DNA from: Planctomycetales bacterium ZRK34
GTDB lineage: Bacteria; Planctomycetota; Phycisphaerae; Phycisphaerales; Zrk34
Length of the DNA stretch: 64,000 bases
NCBI GenBank assembly: GCA_014873095.1
Contig: CP050848.1
Span: 2,232,001-2,296,000, forward strand
Direction: 5' to 3'
Made by a program: the position numbers and the translations under genes. Shown piece after piece: positions 54,901 to 63,938 of this stretch (within the stretch, counting starts at the first letter, position 1; every line of letters starts with the position of its first letter). The notes beneath the pieces are model-generated. The model made no database searches and was not told the origin of the DNA. It saw nothing but the letters and a program-made list of their open reading frames with translations.

Positions 54901-56983
54901 CTGGTCGACGACGATTTCACAGTTGACCACGATGGACAAGCTGGATGAGGCGGTTGATTTGGCCGAACAGGCGACGTCGCGCTTCCCGCTGTTTCCCAGA
55001 CTCGCGCTGGACCTGGCGACGATTCACCAGAAGCGGGGCGACGTGCAGGCCGAAGAGCAGGCGCTGGATCGGGCGCTGCGGTTGAATCCGCTGTGGCCGC
55101 AGGCGGTGCATCAAAAAACGCAGTTTCTAAGGCGGTTGAATCGAACGGCGGATGCGATCGAGTTGCTTGAGCGATCACTGGCCCGGTCGCCGCGCGAACC
55201 GGCGTATCACCTGATGCTTGCCGAAGCGCTATGGGATAGCGGTAAGCGAGAAGAAGGTTTTGAGCGAGCGCAGCAGGCTGTCGAAATCGATCCAGCCTAC
55301 GAGGCGGGTTGGGCGCGACTGGAAGCCTGGGCGGGCGAGCTGGATCGACTCGAAGCGCTGGCGCAAATGGCGCATCGGATGACCGAGCAGCGGCCGGGCG
55401 CCGCACGCTCATGGCTCATCTTCGGGCAATACGCGGGGAGCGGGGCGACCGTGCAGGATCGACTGAACGCGATGGACAAGGCGATCGAGTTGAATCCGCG
55501 TTTCGTCGAGGCGTATGACCTCAAGGCCCAGTGGCTGACGCAACTGCAGCGGTTCAACGAGGCGATCGAAGTCTGCGAGACAAACGCGTGGGGCAAGAAA
55601 GATCGACCGGTGATGCTGATGGGTCGAATCGCGTGGATACGCGCCGCGCAGGGCGAGATGACCAAGGCTGTGGATCTGATGACGCAGGCTTTGGCGCTGG
55701 ACCCGATGTATGTCTGGGGCTGGTCGCAACTGGCCGACTGGCAACGCCTGCGCAACAACCACCGCGGCTATCACGAAGCGGCCGTCCACCTGCAGCACGC
55801 GTTGCCGAATCACCCGGTCGCGATAGCGTATCTCGGCGACGCCGAGGCGCTGGCCGGCAACACCCATCAAGGCATTGAACTGCTGACGCGGGCGTTTCAA
55901 CTGGATCCGCATTACCAATACGCTGCGAATCGGTTGTTTGAGTTGCTGATCGATCAGCGTCAGCTGGAATCAGCCGAGCAAGTGGTGCAACAGGTCGAAC
56001 AGACCGGGCGCGCAGGCGATGCGCTGGCCATGTCGATCATGTTGGCGGCTGTGAATCGAAACAAGACCGCGCTGCGTCGCCTGCTGCCGACCTTGGCTGA
56101 AAACATGCAAATCACCAGCGACCACATCAACGCTGCGATGTTCTATCTTCACCGGCATCGGCTCAAGGGGTTTGGCGTTCGACTGATCTGCAAGGCGCTG
56201 AATTCAGCACAGAACGTAAGCCCGGGGGCCGCGGCGTGGTGCGTGGAGCACTGGGTTCGAGCCGGCCGACCGGGCAAAGCGGTGCGCCTGCTCGGTCGTC
56301 TGCAAAGCAAATCGCCGCAGGCGTGGCTCGCCGGTGCGTACGCGTATGTGAACCTCGTGACCGAACCCAAGCGGTGGCACTTGTTCAACAAGCTGTTCCG
56401 CAAGCAGAGCGATGCGATGGCGAAGGATCACAAGCTCTGGACGGATGCGGCGTACATGCTGACCGTGACCCGCTGCTGGCGTCAATTGTGCCAATGGACC
56501 GAGGATTGGAAAAACCGACCTGATCCCGATGGATATGTCCTGCACAACCGTGCGATGGCGCTGCTGAATACCGGGCGTGACCACGATGCCGCGGAGGTCA
56601 ATCGATATGCCATCGACCACTGCGTGGATGTGACGATTCAGATACACCGCCTGTTGCTCTGCCTCTATGAGGCGCTCTACGGCGACCTGGAAACCGCCCG
56701 CCGGCAATACCAACTCATTAAGGATGAGCAATACGAACTCGATCACGCATTTCGTCTGCGCATCATTGAGGCGGTGCTCTCGGCCGGGTCGCAATCACCG
56801 CACGGATTTCGATCGGCCGTCAAGGTACTGGCCAAAGCCCGCAAGGTGTTTCCAAAATTCTCGACCATTCCCAGCCTGGGCCGGGCCCACCGACGCGCCG
56901 CCCGGCGCATCGTTGAACTCCGCGGCGGCATCGGCCCGACGTTGTGGAGCCTGCCTCATCGCTGGCGGATATGGCACTGGTGA
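51971..56983 (+). CDS. Large TPR protein with embedded C39-like cysteine peptidase domain
   Basis: 1670 residues. No signal peptide or membrane helix is visible, so likely cytoplasmic unless exported otherwise. Almost the whole protein is tetratricopeptide-like helical repeats, for example AIELLERSLARSPREPAYHL and AVDLMTQALALDPMYVWGWS. At about 300-440 this is interrupted by a papain-like C39-type domain: VQQHHNTCAPATLTSISRYW with Cys320, VAHLQAVIGYD with His397 and MRDPNYSAV with Asp415, plausible catalytic triad residues. The domain may cleave or just bind peptides. Start ATG 51971 with a GGGGG stretch 6 nt upstream. It follows glyQS by 32 bp; the next gene is convergent. Confidence 0.85.
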   Translation: MDVIDLGTVDRLYEQGLYLQAHECLSGVADPWRTSSPDTMVMAGRVKSQLGEGRAGAALMLRALRQFPASREAIYFGTYCVMSHRGPYAALQVVNKYPINGQATARQQGDWHGLRAQVAAALRDFSTAEHALAEALDTGTDRPWMNMVKAHVLIAQDRHAEAMDSVQAAMAAQPYYRPAVQTAADLHTRLGDAAAGIELLREASERLECVPVLLQLAHALYVQEAYDESWATLDRIEALAPAMDRGLRQWLCVQRTETAYVHKQYDTAAAWAKRVEKIDFYKRFAERLDDEAQRLERGETTTGQRVKLNVEYVQQHHNTCAPATLTSISRYWKMPAEHVAVAEEICYDGTPAHSERRWATEHGWRAREFTVTWDSARRLIDAGIPFTLTTTGPSVAHLQAVIGYDTLRKTLLMRDPNYSAVTEFLIEETLEHLASTGPRGMAMIPEERAAELDAIDLPDAAFYDLYHTLNIQLTSHDRAAAGQTHNKMVELGADHRLTDLGRLTLSHYDADPTAALSALERPMQRWPDCQVVRSQQLGALRQADHREQATQTLRQFIADQEFRKLDPVFVQHYVGDLLNDHRRAREARRLIMRTLRRAPLQAENYFLLGHLLWSDRQFEQALELYRIATCLEDKAERYASAYFDAARSLNRTEAALDHLRQRFERFGHRSSLPGRTLVMALDRCDRIEAMEQALHELIQRRPDDGDVRLFAAPYYEVLGQTEAADEAMAKARGRCRESDWLRAAVRLAERRGETETVLEHWRAAAALEPMAVDIHAGIAAALSDREGPAAAVAHLETVVKKFDHHHALNQLLASWLTQHDPARCITLLERLRSLSPDDTWSLRELVQVRCELREFDKAAAHAERAIEMEPHVPANHVFYAMAMRAMGKIIAARKAARRALELSIDCTDAIVLLMGLCDGPQQQREALTFVHEQLRRQVTTGDAVGVYYEQAMNVLAPVKLLAMTQEARTSRPDLWQCWSTTISQLTTMDKLDEAVDLAEQATSRFPLFPRLALDLATIHQKRGDVQAEEQALDRALRLNPLWPQAVHQKTQFLRRLNRTADAIELLERSLARSPREPAYHLMLAEALWDSGKREEGFERAQQAVEIDPAYEAGWARLEAWAGELDRLEALAQMAHRMTEQRPGAARSWLIFGQYAGSGATVQDRLNAMDKAIELNPRFVEAYDLKAQWLTQLQRFNEAIEVCETNAWGKKDRPVMLMGRIAWIRAAQGEMTKAVDLMTQALALDPMYVWGWSQLADWQRLRNNHRGYHEAAVHLQHALPNHPVAIAYLGDAEALAGNTHQGIELLTRAFQLDPHYQYAANRLFELLIDQRQLESAEQVVQQVEQTGRAGDALAMSIMLAAVNRNKTALRRLLPTLAENMQITSDHINAAMFYLHRHRLKGFGVRLICKALNSAQNVSPGAAAWCVEHWVRAGRPGKAVRLLGRLQSKSPQAWLAGAYAYVNLVTEPKRWHLFNKLFRKQSDAMAKDHKLWTDAAYMLTVTRCWRQLCQWTEDWKNRPDPDGYVLHNRAMALLNTGRDHDAAEVNRYAIDHCVDVTIQIHRLLLCLYEALYGDLETARRQYQLIKDEQYELDHAFRLRIIEAVLSAGSQSPHGFRSAVKVLAKARKVFPKFSTIPSLGRAHRRAARRIVELRGGIGPTLWSLPHRWRIWHW

Positions 56984-57011
56984 TGCAGGATCACCAAGCG
57001 ATTGCGACGTG

Positions 57012-58160
57012 TCATTCCTGCCAGTGAAGTATCAGCAGGGTGATGACGCAGAGCTGGCTGAGCAGGCCGCCGGCCATCCATTGCAGGAAGGTCACGGCGT
57101 CGGTGTAGTTGAACAGAGCGAAGAGCACACACCCGACAGCGAGCATCTGAAACACTGCCGCGAGCATTTTTTTCAGTGAGAAGTCGCCGTGGTCGGCGTG
57201 GCGGTGCTTGAGCTGGCGAACGATCTGACGCAGCAACTCGACCTGCTGATCATTCGTCACCGCAGGCGGCGGCGGGGGCGGCACATCCAGCGAGGTGGCA
57301 TCGTCATCAAAATCGTCGACCGATTCGGCGGCCGGTGAATCCGGCGGCGCGACGACGGGGTGCGTCGAGGAAGGTTTCTTCTCGATGGGCACCACCACCG
57401 GCTGAATGGTCCACGGCTTGAACGGGCGCGTCGGTTTGCGCGGCTCGCTCGGTGGGGTCTGGGGCTTGTCTGATTCAGGTGATTTCGGAGGGGCCGGGGA
57501 TTGCGGGGGTTCCGGGGGCGTGTTGGCGGGTTGGGTCGGGCGCGGGGGAGGGTCGACGATCGCCGACTCGCCGCCGCTGTGAATCTTCGCAGAATCGCGA
57601 TCGTTGCGGCGCTGGGCGATGACCCGCGTGGCCTCGACGAGATTGGCCACGACCGCCTCCGGCGGCGCGACGCCGGGCTCGATCACCGGCCGGGTCTTGC
57701 TCAGCAGAATCGACCGCACGCCGGCGGCGTGACCGGCTTCGACATCCCGCAACTGATCGCCGATCATCCAGCAGCCGGCCGGGTCGAGGTTCAAATCTTC
57801 GATCGCCTGGAGCAACATGCCCGGTGCGGGCTTTCGCCAGGGATGTTCGCGGCGGTATTCATCGACGACGGCTTCGGGGTGAAACGGGCAGTAGTAAAAG
57901 CGATCGACGATGGCGTTGTTGGTCGGCTTGAGCTTATCGACGATGCGCTGGTGGACGGCGTCGACATCGGCCTCGGTGTATTTACCACGCGCCACGCCGC
58001 CCTGATTGGTCACGACGACGATGCGGTAGCCCAGCCCGCGCAGCGAAGCGATGGCGCTGGCGGCGCCCTGGATGAGGACGACTTTGTCGGGATCGCCGAG
58101 GTCGCCGTCGTTGTGGATCAGCGTGTTGTCACGGTCCAGAAAAACCGCGCGGTTGGCCAC
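57012..58160 (-). CDS. gmhB: D-glycero-manno-heptose 1,7-bisphosphate phosphatase-like HAD with membrane tail
   Basis: 382 residues from GTG 58160 (GGAG at 7 nt), about twice the usual GmhB length. Residues 1-180 are a HAD phosphatase: FLDRDNTLI (Asp nucleophile and acid), VVTNQGGVARG, KPAPGML and MIGDQLRDVEAG. In the GmhB zinc loop CPxH is kept but the two later cysteines are replaced (REHPWRKP), so zinc binding is doubtful. A proline-rich linker follows at about 195-320, then a basic segment and two membrane helices at about 330-380 (LAAVFQMLAVGCVLFALF; GLLSQLCVITLLIL). It probably makes the heptose donor used by the heptosyltransferase at 46.3 kb, tethered to the membrane. Confidence 0.82.
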   Translation of the reverse strand: MANRAVFLDRDNTLIHNDGDLGDPDKVVLIQGAASAIASLRGLGYRIVVVTNQGGVARGKYTEADVDAVHQRIVDKLKPTNNAIVDRFYYCPFHPEAVVDEYRREHPWRKPAPGMLLQAIEDLNLDPAGCWMIGDQLRDVEAGHAAGVRSILLSKTRPVIEPGVAPPEAVVANLVEATRVIAQRRNDRDSAKIHSGGESAIVDPPPRPTQPANTPPEPPQSPAPPKSPESDKPQTPPSEPRKPTRPFKPWTIQPVVVPIEKKPSSTHPVVAPPDSPAAESVDDFDDDATSLDVPPPPPPAVTNDQQVELLRQIVRQLKHRHADHGDFSLKKMLAAVFQMLAVGCVLFALFNYTDAVTFLQWMAGGLLSQLCVITLLILHWQE

Positions 58161-58263
58161 GTGGAGTCTCCAGCGGATGCGATGTTACTGCTCACAGCCT
58201 GAACGTCTGCCATCAGCGTACCGTCAGAGCGGCGTTGTGGCCAGCGGCGAGGCGGGCGAATTG

Positions 58264-59937
58264 TCAGCGGATGGACCCGGCGGTGACGCCGAAGAAGTCG
58301 ATGATGCCGTCGCCATCGTTGGACTGGGTGTTGCGCTGGTGCTCGGCGGCGGCCTCGGCGGGCGACAGCAGTTTCAGATCAGCCTTGTAGAAATGCACGA
58401 CCGCGTCGGTGGCGAACACACCCAGGCTCGGGGCGTCGGTGAGCTGCGAGACCAGCCGATCGCCGGCGCTGAGGGCCATGGGCTCTGAATCGTTGACCGT
58501 CAGGCGCACATCAACCTGATCGCCGATCGTCACGACGTTGAGCTTGACGGTATACCGCTCGTTGGGTTTGAGCGCCAGCTTTCGGCCGAGGTATGCCACC
58601 GCGCCGTCGTCGCCACGATCGCCGACCAGCGTGATGCGCATCCCGCGATCGCGCACCGGAATGATCAGCCCGATCGACCCGACGCTCGGGTCATAGGCCA
58701 GTTGCATCACGCACTCGTAGTTGAGCATCGTCTGCGGCCAGATGGTGATCTGCGTCGGAGCCAGCACGCCGGCGATGCGGTGCGGCGTCCGCGCGTCGAT
58801 CGTCAAAACACCCGAGTCATATTTCCAGTTCTGCACATTCAGCTGCTCGATGCGAAACCGCTTGAGCACATCCGCCCAGGCATCGGCGCTGAGCCTGACC
58901 TCGGCTGAGTCTTCTACACGATCAGTCGGCTTGGCGGTCTTGTCCGCTTCGGCGGTTGCGGCGGCGAAGGCGGCTGGGTCGAAGGTGCCCAGTTCAGCCA
59001 GCGCGTCGTTGGCGATGCGGGTCTGCTGGTCGGTCGCGTAACGGATCTGTGACAGCCGCTGAAAATACGATACAGCCCGGCGAACCATCGCCGACTTCAT
59101 CGGCGTCGAGGCCTCTTCGATGCGCTGCTGATACCACCGGCCCATGTCCATCGCCTGCTCGGGCGTCAGCGCGGCCGGGTCACGCTGAGCGAGTTCGGCG
59201 TGGCGCTTGAGGTCGGCATCGTCCACGCTGGCCCAGTAGGTCCACGCCGCCTGCGGGTCGTCCATCTCGACAAGCTGCATGCGCATGAGCCGGGCGGCCA
59301 GCGCGGTGTCGGTCACATTGGCGGCAAACTGTTTTTTGAGTTCGGCGAGCTTACGTCGCTGGGCGATGCGCGACAGGCGGGTTTCGATCTCGGCGTGGTT
59401 GTCGGTCGCCATGTCACGGGCGAACGAGGCGGCCGCTTCGTAGTAGGTGTGGGCGAAAGTCCACTGGTCGGCGGCGGCGTAGCAGTCGGCCAGGGCGGTC
59501 ATGGCGTCGATCATCAGTCGGCCGGCGACCTGCTTCCGCTGCGACAGGCCACGCTTGTAGTGGTACTCGGCGGTTTCCACCGAGCGCTCGATCGCGCCGA
59601 TCGCCTCGGCGGGCTGAGCCTGGGCAAGCAGCCGCATCGCGGCCAGGCCCATTTCGTAGTGGGCCGAGTCACGCTCGGTCAGCTTCAGCACGTGATCGCA
59701 CAACACGCTGAAGCTGGGATCGCCTGCATCGGTCGCCTGCGCCGCGGCATACATCCGCCGCGCCAGGGCGATGTCGTCTTCACGATCCACCGTCTGTCGG
59801 GCCTGAGCAAAAGCTTGCCGAATCGACGACGCATCACCAAGCCCATCGGCGGCGCACACTTGGCCCCCCGCGGTGCATACACCGGCCAAACACAACAGAA
59901 CCACAACATTGACCCGAATTCGATTCATAGCAATCAT
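58264..59937 (-). CDS. Secreted helical-repeat protein of unknown function
   Basis: 557 residues from ATG 59937 (another ATG 9 bp in; GGGA upstream). Signal peptide about 1-28 (VNVVVLLCLAGVCTAGGQVCA). Residues 30-330 are helical, TPR/SEL1-like (AYYEAAASFARDM, MRLLAQAQPAEAIGAIERSV). From about 360 on it looks like a beta sandwich with LamG-like phrases (YDSGVLTIDARTPHRIAG, ERYTVKLNVVTIGDQVDVRL). I recognise no enzyme. An upstream in-frame extension has no signal sequence and is rejected. It stands apart, with a 230-bp gap to dnaJ and 103 bp to gmhB. Confidence 0.75.
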   Translation of the reverse strand: MIAMNRIRVNVVVLLCLAGVCTAGGQVCAADGLGDASSIRQAFAQARQTVDREDDIALARRMYAAAQATDAGDPSFSVLCDHVLKLTERDSAHYEMGLAAMRLLAQAQPAEAIGAIERSVETAEYHYKRGLSQRKQVAGRLMIDAMTALADCYAAADQWTFAHTYYEAAASFARDMATDNHAEIETRLSRIAQRRKLAELKKQFAANVTDTALAARLMRMQLVEMDDPQAAWTYWASVDDADLKRHAELAQRDPAALTPEQAMDMGRWYQQRIEEASTPMKSAMVRRAVSYFQRLSQIRYATDQQTRIANDALAELGTFDPAAFAAATAEADKTAKPTDRVEDSAEVRLSADAWADVLKRFRIEQLNVQNWKYDSGVLTIDARTPHRIAGVLAPTQITIWPQTMLNYECVMQLAYDPSVGSIGLIIPVRDRGMRITLVGDRGDDGAVAYLGRKLALKPNERYTVKLNVVTIGDQVDVRLTVNDSEPMALSAGDRLVSQLTDAPSLGVFATDAVVHFYKADLKLLSPAEAAAEHQRNTQSNDGDGIIDFFGVTAGSIR

Positions 59938-60168
59938 TTCATTTTTCCCGGAATCCTGGCGAGGTCGGCGAATTATACGGCCGGGCAGGCGGCAGGCTAC
60001 ACACCGCCGGACAAAATCGCCATAAAGCTCCCAATGTTGCCACAAACGTTCGCCAACGTGGCGATATTACATCACCACATACACCAACAAGACGAGCGGC
60101 GCGTCAACTTTTTCAAAGTTTCGTTGCCTCGACAGACACTTTTTTATCGAGCAACGTATTCGCGTGAG

Positions 60169-61185
60169 TTACCAGCCTTCACCGGCGCGCGGGTCCGGCA
60201 ATTTCCCACGCAGCTTTTCGAGTGTCGCCTTGGTCTCGTCATCGAGTTCCTTCGGCACGTGCACCTGCACCACGGCCAGAAGGTCGCCCTTGGCGCCGCG
60301 GGTGTTTTCGATGCCGGCTGAGCGCAGACGAAGCTTCTGCCCGCTGCTGGTGCCCGGCGGAATCTTCAGCGTGGCCTTACCCGTCAATGTCGGCACTTCG
60401 ACGCTCGCGCCGAAGACCGCCTCGTCGATGGTGATCGGCACATCGAGATACACATCCAGCCCACGCCGGGTGAAGTACGGATGCTCAGCCACGTGGATCG
60501 TCAGAATGATGTCGCCGGCCGGTCCGCCGCCGGGCGAGGGGCTGCCCTTGCCGCGCAGCCGCAGCTTCGCGCCGTCGGCCACGCCCTGCGGAATCTTCAC
60601 GTCCAGCGTCTGGTGACCGCCGGGCCGGGCCAGCCGCAACGACACCGTCCCGCCGCGCGCCGCCTGATCGAACGGCACGGTCACTTCGGTTTCCACATCG
60701 CTGCCGCGCGACGGCGGAGCCTGCTGCCCAAATCCGCCGAAACCACCACCGCCCGGCCCACCGCGCCCGGGGCCGCCTCCGGGGCCTCTTCCAGGAGAGC
60801 CGCCGAACAGTTGCTCGAACACATCATCCAGGCGCACCCCGCCGCCGCCCATGTCTTCGAAGCGCATGTTGAATCCGCCGGGGCCGGAGTACGTCTTGCG
60901 TCGCCCGCCCCCGGCTCCGCCAAAGCCGCCGAAGCCCGGTCCGCCGGGTCCGCCCGCAGCGCCGGGGTTGACTCCCGCGTGACCGAACTGATCGTAAAGC
61001 GGACGCTTCTTGTCGTCGGTCAATACGTCGAAGGCTTCCTGAAGCTCGGCGAACTTCGCCTTGGCCTCATCGGACTTGTTCACATCGGGGTGATACTTCT
61101 TGGCGAGCTTGCGATACGCCTTCTTGATCGCCGCGGCGTCGGCGGTCCGCGAAACGCCCAGAATGTCATAATAATCACGTGGCAT
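60169..61185 (-). CDS. DnaJ-type co-chaperone without zinc fingers (CbpA/DnaJ2 type)
   Basis: 338 residues. J domain at 1-70 with the HPD motif at 32-34 ([17 protein letters not shown]), a long Gly/Phe-rich linker (about 75-155) with many GGFGG and PGG repeats, then the two-part DnaJ C-terminal substrate domain ([46 protein letters not shown]). The four CxxCxGxG zinc-finger repeats of true DnaJ are absent. It would stimulate DnaK ATPase and hand over unfolded clients. No heat-shock CIRCE element is seen upstream. Start ATG 61185 follows the preceding minus-strand gene by 36 bp. Confidence 0.93.
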   Translation of the reverse strand: MPRDYYDILGVSRTADAAAIKKAYRKLAKKYHPDVNKSDEAKAKFAELQEAFDVLTDDKKRPLYDQFGHAGVNPGAAGGPGGPGFGGFGGAGGGRRKTYSGPGGFNMRFEDMGGGGVRLDDVFEQLFGGSPGRGPGGGPGRGGPGGGGFGGFGQQAPPSRGSDVETEVTVPFDQAARGGTVSLRLARPGGHQTLDVKIPQGVADGAKLRLRGKGSPSPGGGPAGDIILTIHVAEHPYFTRRGLDVYLDVPITIDEAVFGASVEVPTLTGKATLKIPPGTSSGQKLRLRSAGIENTRGAKGDLLAVVQVHVPKELDDETKATLEKLRGKLPDPRAGEGW

Positions 61186-61221
61186 AGTTCACATTCTATA
61201 CGTGTTAAAAGCTGAATTGGT

Positions 61222-62001
61222 TTACCACGCCTCAAGCGCGGTGTTCAGCGCGGCGGCGGGGTCGGGCAAGTCGCGCAGCTCGATGATGAGGCTATGCAGC
61301 TGAGTGATCGTCGACAAGGCGGCGCGGTAGTTCAGCAGGTTCAGATCGCCCCGGCCCAGCGGGCATCGGCCGCCGGCGGCGGTCAGGCTCGTGCGTGAAA
61401 AGTCGTCGAGACGCGCGATGCGCAGGTGTTTGGCCAGCCGGAGCACGGCATCGGTCGGGCCTTCACCGCCGGCCAGCAGCGCCGCCGGATCGACCGCCGC
61501 CTTGAGCATCGGTTGATCCTCCTCGTCGAGCCACTGCAGCAGTGCGTCGAGTTCATCCTCGGCGTGTATCGCCAGCATCACGCCGCAGCCGTCGGCACAG
61601 GTCAGCAGCTCACGCCGCATCTCATCGGTCAGCGCTGGCACCGGCAACGACAGGCTCAGCGGCACGCGTCCCAGATCGCCGGCCAGCTTGATCGACGCTG
61701 TGACCGCATCGATCGCCTTCTGCTGCGTGGACGGGTCCGCCCAATCGCGATGCGGAATCATCAGGTCCAGGCCCGACAGCGCCAGCCCGTTGCGCGACAG
61801 CAGGGCCAGCACATCCCGCCGCGCCCGCTGATCCAACTCGCGCGGTCGCAACCCCGGCAGCGCCGCTGAAAGCTGCACCATGCGGCAGGTACTGCCCCGC
61901 AGCCGCTCGACGGCGCGTTTGACATTTCCACCGGCCGCTTTGACCAGCGGCGCCAGCGTCAGACTCACACTCGGCCCAAGCATCAGTTCCATGCCCGGCA
62001 T
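61222..62001 (-). CDS. TIM-barrel-like protein (sugar phosphate isomerase/epimerase-like), function unknown
   Basis: 259 residues from ATG 62001, chosen because of GGAGGGG 8 nt upstream. The pattern of strands and helices (STCRMVQLSAALPGL, LALSGLDLMIPHRDW, LAGDLGRVPLSLSLPVP, VMLAIHAEDELDALLQWL, MLKAAVDPAALLAGGEG) resembles xylose isomerase-like/AP endonuclease 2 TIM barrels, but the usual metal-binding Glu/His set is not complete. No enzyme can be assigned. It is divergent from nth with only 15 bp between the start codons, so the promoters must overlap the coding starts. Confidence 0.6.
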   Translation of the reverse strand: MPGMELMLGPSVSLTLAPLVKAAGGNVKRAVERLRGSTCRMVQLSAALPGLRPRELDQRARRDVLALLSRNGLALSGLDLMIPHRDWADPSTQQKAIDAVTASIKLAGDLGRVPLSLSLPVPALTDEMRRELLTCADGCGVMLAIHAEDELDALLQWLDEEDQPMLKAAVDPAALLAGGEGPTDAVLRLAKHLRIARLDDFSRTSLTAAGGRCPLGRGDLNLLNYRAALSTITQLHSLIIELRDLPDPAAALNTALEAW

Positions 62002-62016
62002 GTTACAATCCCCTCC

Positions 62017-62700
62017 ATGGCGAAGAAAACGTCAAAGAAAAAAACACCCTCCAAGAAGATGCGCGACACCATGGCGCGCGGCCAGCGCATCTACAAGCAG
62101 CTCGAAAAAGAGTTCCCCGAGGCCAAATGCGCCCTGCTGCATGACAATCCCTTCGAGTTGCTGATCGCCACGATCCTCTCAGCCCAATGCACCGACGAAC
62201 GGGTGAACATGACCACGCCCGCGCTGTTCAAGAAGTACCCGACCCCCGAGAAGATGGCGAACGCCAAGCAGGAAGACGTCGAAAAAATCATCCGAAGCTG
62301 CGGGTTCTATCGCAACAAGGCCAAGTCCATCCGCGGGGCGGCCATGGGCATCGTCGAAGACCACGACGGGAAAGTCCCCGACGCGATGGACGAGCTGCTC
62401 GAACTTCCCGGCGTCGCCCGCAAGACGGCGAATGTCGTACTCGGCAATGCCTTCGGCATCAACGTCGGCATGGTCGTCGACACCCACATCAAACGCCTGT
62501 CTTACCGCATGGGTTTCACCAGCCACACCGACCCGGTGAAAGTCGAACGCGATCTGATGCAGCTTTTCCCCGCCGAGCAGTGGACGATGCTCAGCCACCT
62601 GCTGATCTGGCACGGCCGGCGAACCTGCTCAGCCCGCAAACCCGATTGCGATCACTGCCCCGTTGCCAACGACTGCCCCCAGCGCGGCGTGAAAAACTGA
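62017..62700 (+). CDS. nth: Endonuclease III (DNA glycosylase/AP lyase)
   Basis: 227 residues. Removes oxidised pyrimidines in base excision repair. A basic N-terminus (AKKTSKKKTPSKK) precedes the helix-hairpin-helix LPGVARKTANVVLG with catalytic Lys136, the catalytic Asp155 in VVDTHIKR, and the C-terminal [4Fe-4S] site CSARKPDCDHCPVANDCP (spacing C-x6-C-x2-C-x5-C). One residue more than in E. coli Nth separates the Lys and Asp. No Shine-Dalgarno is seen before ATG 62017; the start lies in a run shared with the divergent gene. Confidence 0.97.
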   Translation: MAKKTSKKKTPSKKMRDTMARGQRIYKQLEKEFPEAKCALLHDNPFELLIATILSAQCTDERVNMTTPALFKKYPTPEKMANAKQEDVEKIIRSCGFYRNKAKSIRGAAMGIVEDHDGKVPDAMDELLELPGVARKTANVVLGNAFGINVGMVVDTHIKRLSYRMGFTSHTDPVKVERDLMQLFPAEQWTMLSHLLIWHGRRTCSARKPDCDHCPVANDCPQRGVKN

Positions 62701-62704
62701 TCGA

Positions 62705-63505
62705 TCACAGCTTCGTGCCGCAATACTTGCAATACGCCGCGTCGGCATCGTGACCTTCCCGGGCGCAGGCGGTGCACACCTGCGTACTGACCTCGCGCCG
62801 GCCGCTTGCCGACAATTCCGCCGAGAGAATTCCCGTCGGCACGATGATGAGGCTGTAGCCGATGATGATGGCCACGGCCGCGAGGAACTGACCCAGCGGC
62901 GTCTGCGGGGCGATGTCGCCATAGCCGACGGTGGTCACCGTCACGATCGCCCAGTACACGCTGCGCGGGATCGACGTGAAGCCCGACGCTTCGCCTTCGA
63001 TCAGGTGCATCGCCGCCCCGAGGATGCACACGAGGATCAGTATCGTCACCAGGAACACCACCACCTTCGGCCGCGCGGCGATCAGCGCCCGCCGCAGCGC
63101 GCTGGCCTCCGACAGAAAGCGCGCCAGTTTCAACACGCGGAACACGCGCAGCAACCGCAGCGACCGGATGACCAGCAGCCCCTCGGCCCCGGGTATCATC
63201 AGGCTCAGATACGTCGGCAGGATCGACCCCAGATCGACCAACCCGAAAAAGCTCAACGCATATCGCCCGGGTCGCGCCACGCAGATCAGGCGCAGCACAT
63301 ACTCGATGGTGAATGCGATCGTGAAGATCCACTCGGCGATGATCAGCGGGCGGTGGTAGTTGGCGGCGTAGTCTTCGACGCTGTCGAGCATCACGCAAAT
63401 GACGCTGAGCACGATGGCGATCAACAGCCCCACGTCGAACGCCTTGCCGGCGGGCGTGTCGGCTTCGAAGATCACCGTGTGCAGCTTCAATCGCCAAGGG
63501 GCCAT
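62705..63505 (-). CDS. Voltage-gated-type potassium channel with C-terminal zinc ribbon
   Basis: 266 residues, six membrane helices. S4 is a run of arginines at three-residue spacing (IRSLRLLRVFRVLKLARFL), and the pore holds the K+ filter TVGYGD, preceded by SVYWAIVTVTT. Helix S6 follows (AAVAIIIGYSLIIVPTGIL). The last 25 residues carry CTAC and CKYC, a four-cysteine zinc-ribbon-like knuckle on the cytoplasmic side, in place of an RCK or cyclic-nucleotide domain. Convergent with nth, 4 bp between the stops. The gating signal is unknown; the ribbon might respond to zinc or redox state. Confidence 0.9.
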   Translation of the reverse strand: MAPWRLKLHTVIFEADTPAGKAFDVGLLIAIVLSVICVMLDSVEDYAANYHRPLIIAEWIFTIAFTIEYVLRLICVARPGRYALSFFGLVDLGSILPTYLSLMIPGAEGLLVIRSLRLLRVFRVLKLARFLSEASALRRALIAARPKVVVFLVTILILVCILGAAMHLIEGEASGFTSIPRSVYWAIVTVTTVGYGDIAPQTPLGQFLAAVAIIIGYSLIIVPTGILSAELSASGRREVSTQVCTACAREGHDADAAYCKYCGTKL

Positions 63506-63938
63506 GACCGCAGTGTATCAAACTCGCGAAGAGCGGTTTCGGTACAGCGCGCGGCAGTGAGGGCCACGGTGGTACCAAAAAGGACGATCATCACGATGTT
63601 GCGTGAAAACAACACGCAATCGCATCCTTGTGAAATATCTGTATTTAGGGTTGACCCGAACAAGGCGTTTAACTCTGGCACAGGATTCGCATTACTCATG
63701 TTGTGATCGGGACCGCGAATCCTGGTCAGCGGCTTGAGCCCTTCGCGAAGGCTCCGGCCGGGCGATTCGGAATGACATGATTCGGAAGCAGACAAGGCTC
63801 GCTGAGAGGCGTGCCTTTTCTGTTGCGCTTCCGGAATCCCCCGAAACATCCCGAGCCGCCCCGTAAGCGTTGGCGTCGCGTCCGGCGTGATCTTACACTC
63901 GTGCGGTCTGTTCACCCCTGCACGAAAGGAACCCGACC
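63506..63938. other. Intergenic region
   Basis: 433 bp with no supported gene. It contains a 7-bp-stem hairpin TTGCGTG/CACGCAA at 63599-63619. An open frame on the minus strand overlaps it but has no family resemblance. Promoters for the channel gene and the lipoprotein gene should lie here. Confidence 0.5.

Noticed and set aside
63487..63915. A 142-codon minus-strand frame before the channel gene.
   Set aside because: It overlaps the channel start and has no ribosome binding site, signal peptide or known motif.
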